A stretch of DNA of 8,005 nt from Candidatus Zixiibacteriota bacterium (GTDB taxonomy: Bacteria > Zixibacteria > MSB-5A5 > GN15 > PGXB01), in assembly GCA_003641425.1 (NCBI GenBank), contig QNAH01000117.1, positions 1 through 8,005 of the forward strand. The letters run 5' to 3'. Position 1 is the stretch's first letter. Every line of letters starts with the position of its first letter. This document shows positions 6,313-8,005 of the stretch, piece by piece. Below the pieces are notes generated by a model. The model was not told where the DNA came from. It did no database searches and worked only from the letters and a program-made list of their open reading frames with translations. The position numbers and the translations under genes are program-made.

Positions 6313-7611
6313 TCACATCATTGCTCCATATATCAGGCCGGTGATGGTCGCCATAATAATCACCAACGTTACAAAAACGACGGTCTTTTTTGTCCCCATA
6401 ACGCTTCTGATAACGAGCATGTTGGGAAGCGACAAAGCCGGGCCGGCCAGAAGAAGGGCCAGCGCCGGGCCCTTGCCCATACCGTTACCAAGCAAACCCT
6501 GCAGAATGGGGACCTCGGTTAATGTAGCGAAATACATGAAGGCTCCCGCGACCGAGGCGAACAGGTTGGCGCCGATCGAATTACCGCCGACCGAACGGCT
6601 GACCCACTGCGACGGGATAAGGCCCTCGCCGCCGGGGCGGCCGAGAAGCAAACCAGCCACAAGTACGCCGAAGAAAAGAAGCGGCATTATTTTTTTGGCA
6701 AAGCCCCAGCTTTCCTCGAACCAGTTGCCGGGTTCGCCTTTGTCATTGGCGGTTATAATCGAGAGTCCGATAACAGCCGCGGCAAAGGGAATCATCGGCT
6801 GATCGGAAAAGATAAAAGCGAGGACTGCGGTGGGTATTGCGACCGCCGTCACTTTCCACCATTTCAATTCAAACCAGAGCACGAGGACAATAGCGAATAT
6901 TATTGCGGACAACCCGGTGATAAGCCATTTGTATGAATAAATAATGGACCAGAAGCCTTCGGCCTGATCCGGTTTGCCCCAGTTGGCAAAAATCAATATG
7001 GCCACCATCGCCGCGAAATAAATGATGTTTTGCCTGAGGGTACGTTTGGTTTCGGCTTCAGGCATGGCCATCTGCGCCTCGGTTCGAGCGGCTTCCTCTT
7101 TGCGGAAGAGAAAATGCATCATCAGACCGATGATGACACTGAAAACAATCGCGCCGACAGCACGGGCGATACCCAGTTCCAGACCGAGGACCCGGGCGGT
7201 CAGGATGATGGCCAGAACATTAATGGCCGGGCCGGCATACAGGAAAGCGGTGGCCGGGCCGAGTCCGGCGCCCATGCGATAGATACCGGCAAAAAGCGGC
7301 AGGACGGTGCATGAACATACGGCCAGTATGGTCCCCGATACCGACGCGACCCCGTAGGCCAGCACTTTTTTGGCTTTGGCGCCGAGGTATTTCATGACCG
7401 ATTCCTGGCTGACAAAAACGGCGATAGCGCCGGCGATGAAGAAGGCCGGAATCAGGCAGAGCAGGACATGTTCCTGCGCATACCATTTGGTCAGATAGAG
7501 CGCTTCCCAGACGGCGTTTTTCAGGCGGAAGGACTCTATCGGGAGATAAAAGAAGACCAGAAAGACGGCGGTGATTGCCGCCAGCGGTTTCCACTCAGTT
7601 TTCCAATGCAT
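6313..7611 (-). CDS. Two-repeat permease of the DUF318/ArsP family
   Basis: A 432-residue membrane protein with two homologous halves joined by a polar, charged linker (about 170-193). Half one carries AVCSCTVLPLFAGIYRMGAGLGPATAF followed by AGPAINVLAI (C99, C101). Half two carries YFATLTEVPILQGLLGNGMGKGPA (E366) and AGPALSLPNMLVI; the matched AGPA-N motifs reveal the internal duplication. This is the permease family PF03773, which includes Campylobacter ArsP, an exporter of trivalent methyl- and aromatic arsenicals. Position right after arsR supports a role in arsenic efflux. Other members are linked to other metals, so the substrate is inferred. The gene lies 28 bases after arsR and 47 bases before the YeeE-type start. 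The ATG at 7611 has only distant or weak ribosome-binding candidates (AAGGA 14 bases upstream), so initiation may depend on coupling to arsR. The family call is firm; naming it arsP is not justified. Confidence 0.87.
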   Translation of the reverse strand: MHWKTEWKPLAAITAVFLVFFYLPIESFRLKNAVWEALYLTKWYAQEHVLLCLIPAFFIAGAIAVFVSQESVMKYLGAKAKKVLAYGVASVSGTILAVCSCTVLPLFAGIYRMGAGLGPATAFLYAGPAINVLAIILTARVLGLELGIARAVGAIVFSVIIGLMMHFLFRKEEAARTEAQMAMPEAETKRTLRQNIIYFAAMVAILIFANWGKPDQAEGFWSIIYSYKWLITGLSAIIFAIVLVLWFELKWWKVTAVAIPTAVLAFIFSDQPMIPFAAAVIGLSIITANDKGEPGNWFEESWGFAKKIMPLLFFGVLVAGLLLGRPGGEGLIPSQWVSRSVGGNSIGANLFASVAGAFMYFATLTEVPILQGLLGNGMGKGPALALLLAGPALSLPNMLVIRSVMGTKKTVVFVTLVIIMATITGLIYGAMM

Positions 7612-7639
7612 CTATATAATCCGTTTCCTTTTGGACAAA

Positions 7640-7963
7640 TCAGCGTTTAAGCAGTTGCATCTGTTCTTTGGCATTAGTTTTCAGGACCGATTCGACACAG
7701 CCAAAGAAGTTCAGGACACAGGGTGCGCGAAGCTGGTAGTACACCTGGGAGCCGCGTTTTTCATCGGTGACGATACCCGCGCCTTTAAGAATCGAAAGAT
7801 GCTTGGAGACGGTCGAGGTATCGGCGCCAATCATCTCAGTCAGTTCGCAGACGCATTTTTCATGTTTGGAAAGCTCATCGACAATGAACAGCCGGGTCGG
7901 ATGCGCCATAGCTTTGATTATTTTGGCTCTGGCTTCGAACAGGGCCTGTTTTTTCTTATCCAT
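7640..7963 (-). CDS. arsR: ArsR/SmtB-family arsenic-responsive repressor
   Basis: A 107-residue winged-helix DNA-binding protein, first in the operon. The core shows KAMAHPTRLFIVDEL, then KCVCELTEMIGADTSTVSKHLSILK (recognition helix about 49-61) and the wing DEKRGSQVYYQL. C37 and C39 sit where E. coli ArsR has its ELCVCDL arsenite-binding Cys motif, just ahead of the recognition helix. Two more cysteines, C82 and C89 (PCVLNFFGC), lie in the C-terminal dimer helix and could complete a trivalent arsenic site. Such proteins repress their own operon until arsenite or an organoarsenical binds. ATG at 7963 is preceded by AGAGGT with a 4-base spacer (7968-7973). All seven downstream genes run the same way with short gaps, so it probably controls the whole block. 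The inducer (As(III), Sb(III) or aryl-As(III)) cannot be told from sequence. Confidence 0.93.
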   Translation of the reverse strand: MDKKKQALFEARAKIIKAMAHPTRLFIVDELSKHEKCVCELTEMIGADTSTVSKHLSILKGAGIVTDEKRGSQVYYQLRAPCVLNFFGCVESVLKTNAKEQMQLLKR

Positions 7964-8005
7964 CTATACCTCTGTTTTTTTCGTTCAACTACAAAACATT
8001 TGGCA
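7964..8005 (-). promoter_or_regulatory. Leader of the ars operon, with ribosome-binding site and possible operator half-site
   Basis: Only 42 bases upstream of arsR are in the window. They contain the AGAGGT ribosome-binding site (7968-7973), an A-run, and an inverted repeat CAAA-TGT-TTTG (7992-8002) inside a looser CAA...TTG symmetry (7986-8002). ArsR operators are imperfect AT-rich palindromes overlapping the promoter, so this could be part of one. No convincing -35/-10 pair can be assigned; the promoter may lie outside the window. The operator call is weak. Confidence 0.3.

Noticed and set aside
6260..6802. 180-codon open frame on the plus strand opposite the DUF318 permease and YeeE-type genes
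   Set aside because: It is antisense to two clearly conserved membrane-protein genes; its composition (Pro/Ser/Arg-rich, no domain) is typical of a complementary-strand shadow.

Overview
The window suggests a free-living, probably anaerobic or sediment/subsurface bacterium from a non-model phylum. The first gene ends in tandem dockerin-like repeats of the NILDVTYLIGYLYKGGPEP style, behind FnIII modules. From memory these are abundant in candidate division Zixibacteria and related FCB-group genomes. This placement is an inference from sequence style, not a database result.

Layout. Positions 1-1809 (+) hold the 3' part of a large secreted metallopeptidase gene, open at the left window edge: the C-terminal part of an M28 zinc peptidase, two FnIII domains, a Rossmann/GATase-like domain and a dockerin-like pair. 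Five bases after its stop comes the end of a convergent eight-gene block that fills the rest of the window on the minus strand (1815-7963). Read in its direction of transcription it is: arsR repressor, two-repeat permease (DUF318/ArsP family), YeeE/YedE sulfur-type permease, small redox protein (ArsE-like), ArsF, ArsG, arsC (thioredoxin-type arsenate reductase), acr3 (arsenite efflux). Gaps are 2-64 bases, with one stop/start overlap (TGATG at arsF/arsG), so this looks like one operon. Its promoter would lie in or just beyond the last 42 bases of the window. No internal gap exceeds 64 bases, and no RNA gene, insertion sequence, CRISPR array or long repeat was seen.

How it works together. ArsC reduces arsenate to arsenite and ACR3 expels arsenite: the inorganic arm. 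ArsF and ArsG match the families linked in Shewanella to reduction and efflux of nitrophenyl- and aminobenzyl-arsenicals, and the DUF318 permease belongs to the family containing the organoarsenical exporter ArsP: the likely organic arm. The ArsE-like protein (CxxC, no signal peptide), ArsG (CcdA-like membrane protein with two Cys-Pro motifs) and ArsF (signal peptide plus CxxC) also have the parts of a transmembrane thiol relay resembling DsbD split into three polypeptides. With a YeeE/YedE thiosulfate-type permease in the same operon, this raises the possibility that the locus handles organic or thiolated arsenic outside the cytoplasm, which is the main hypothesis offered here.
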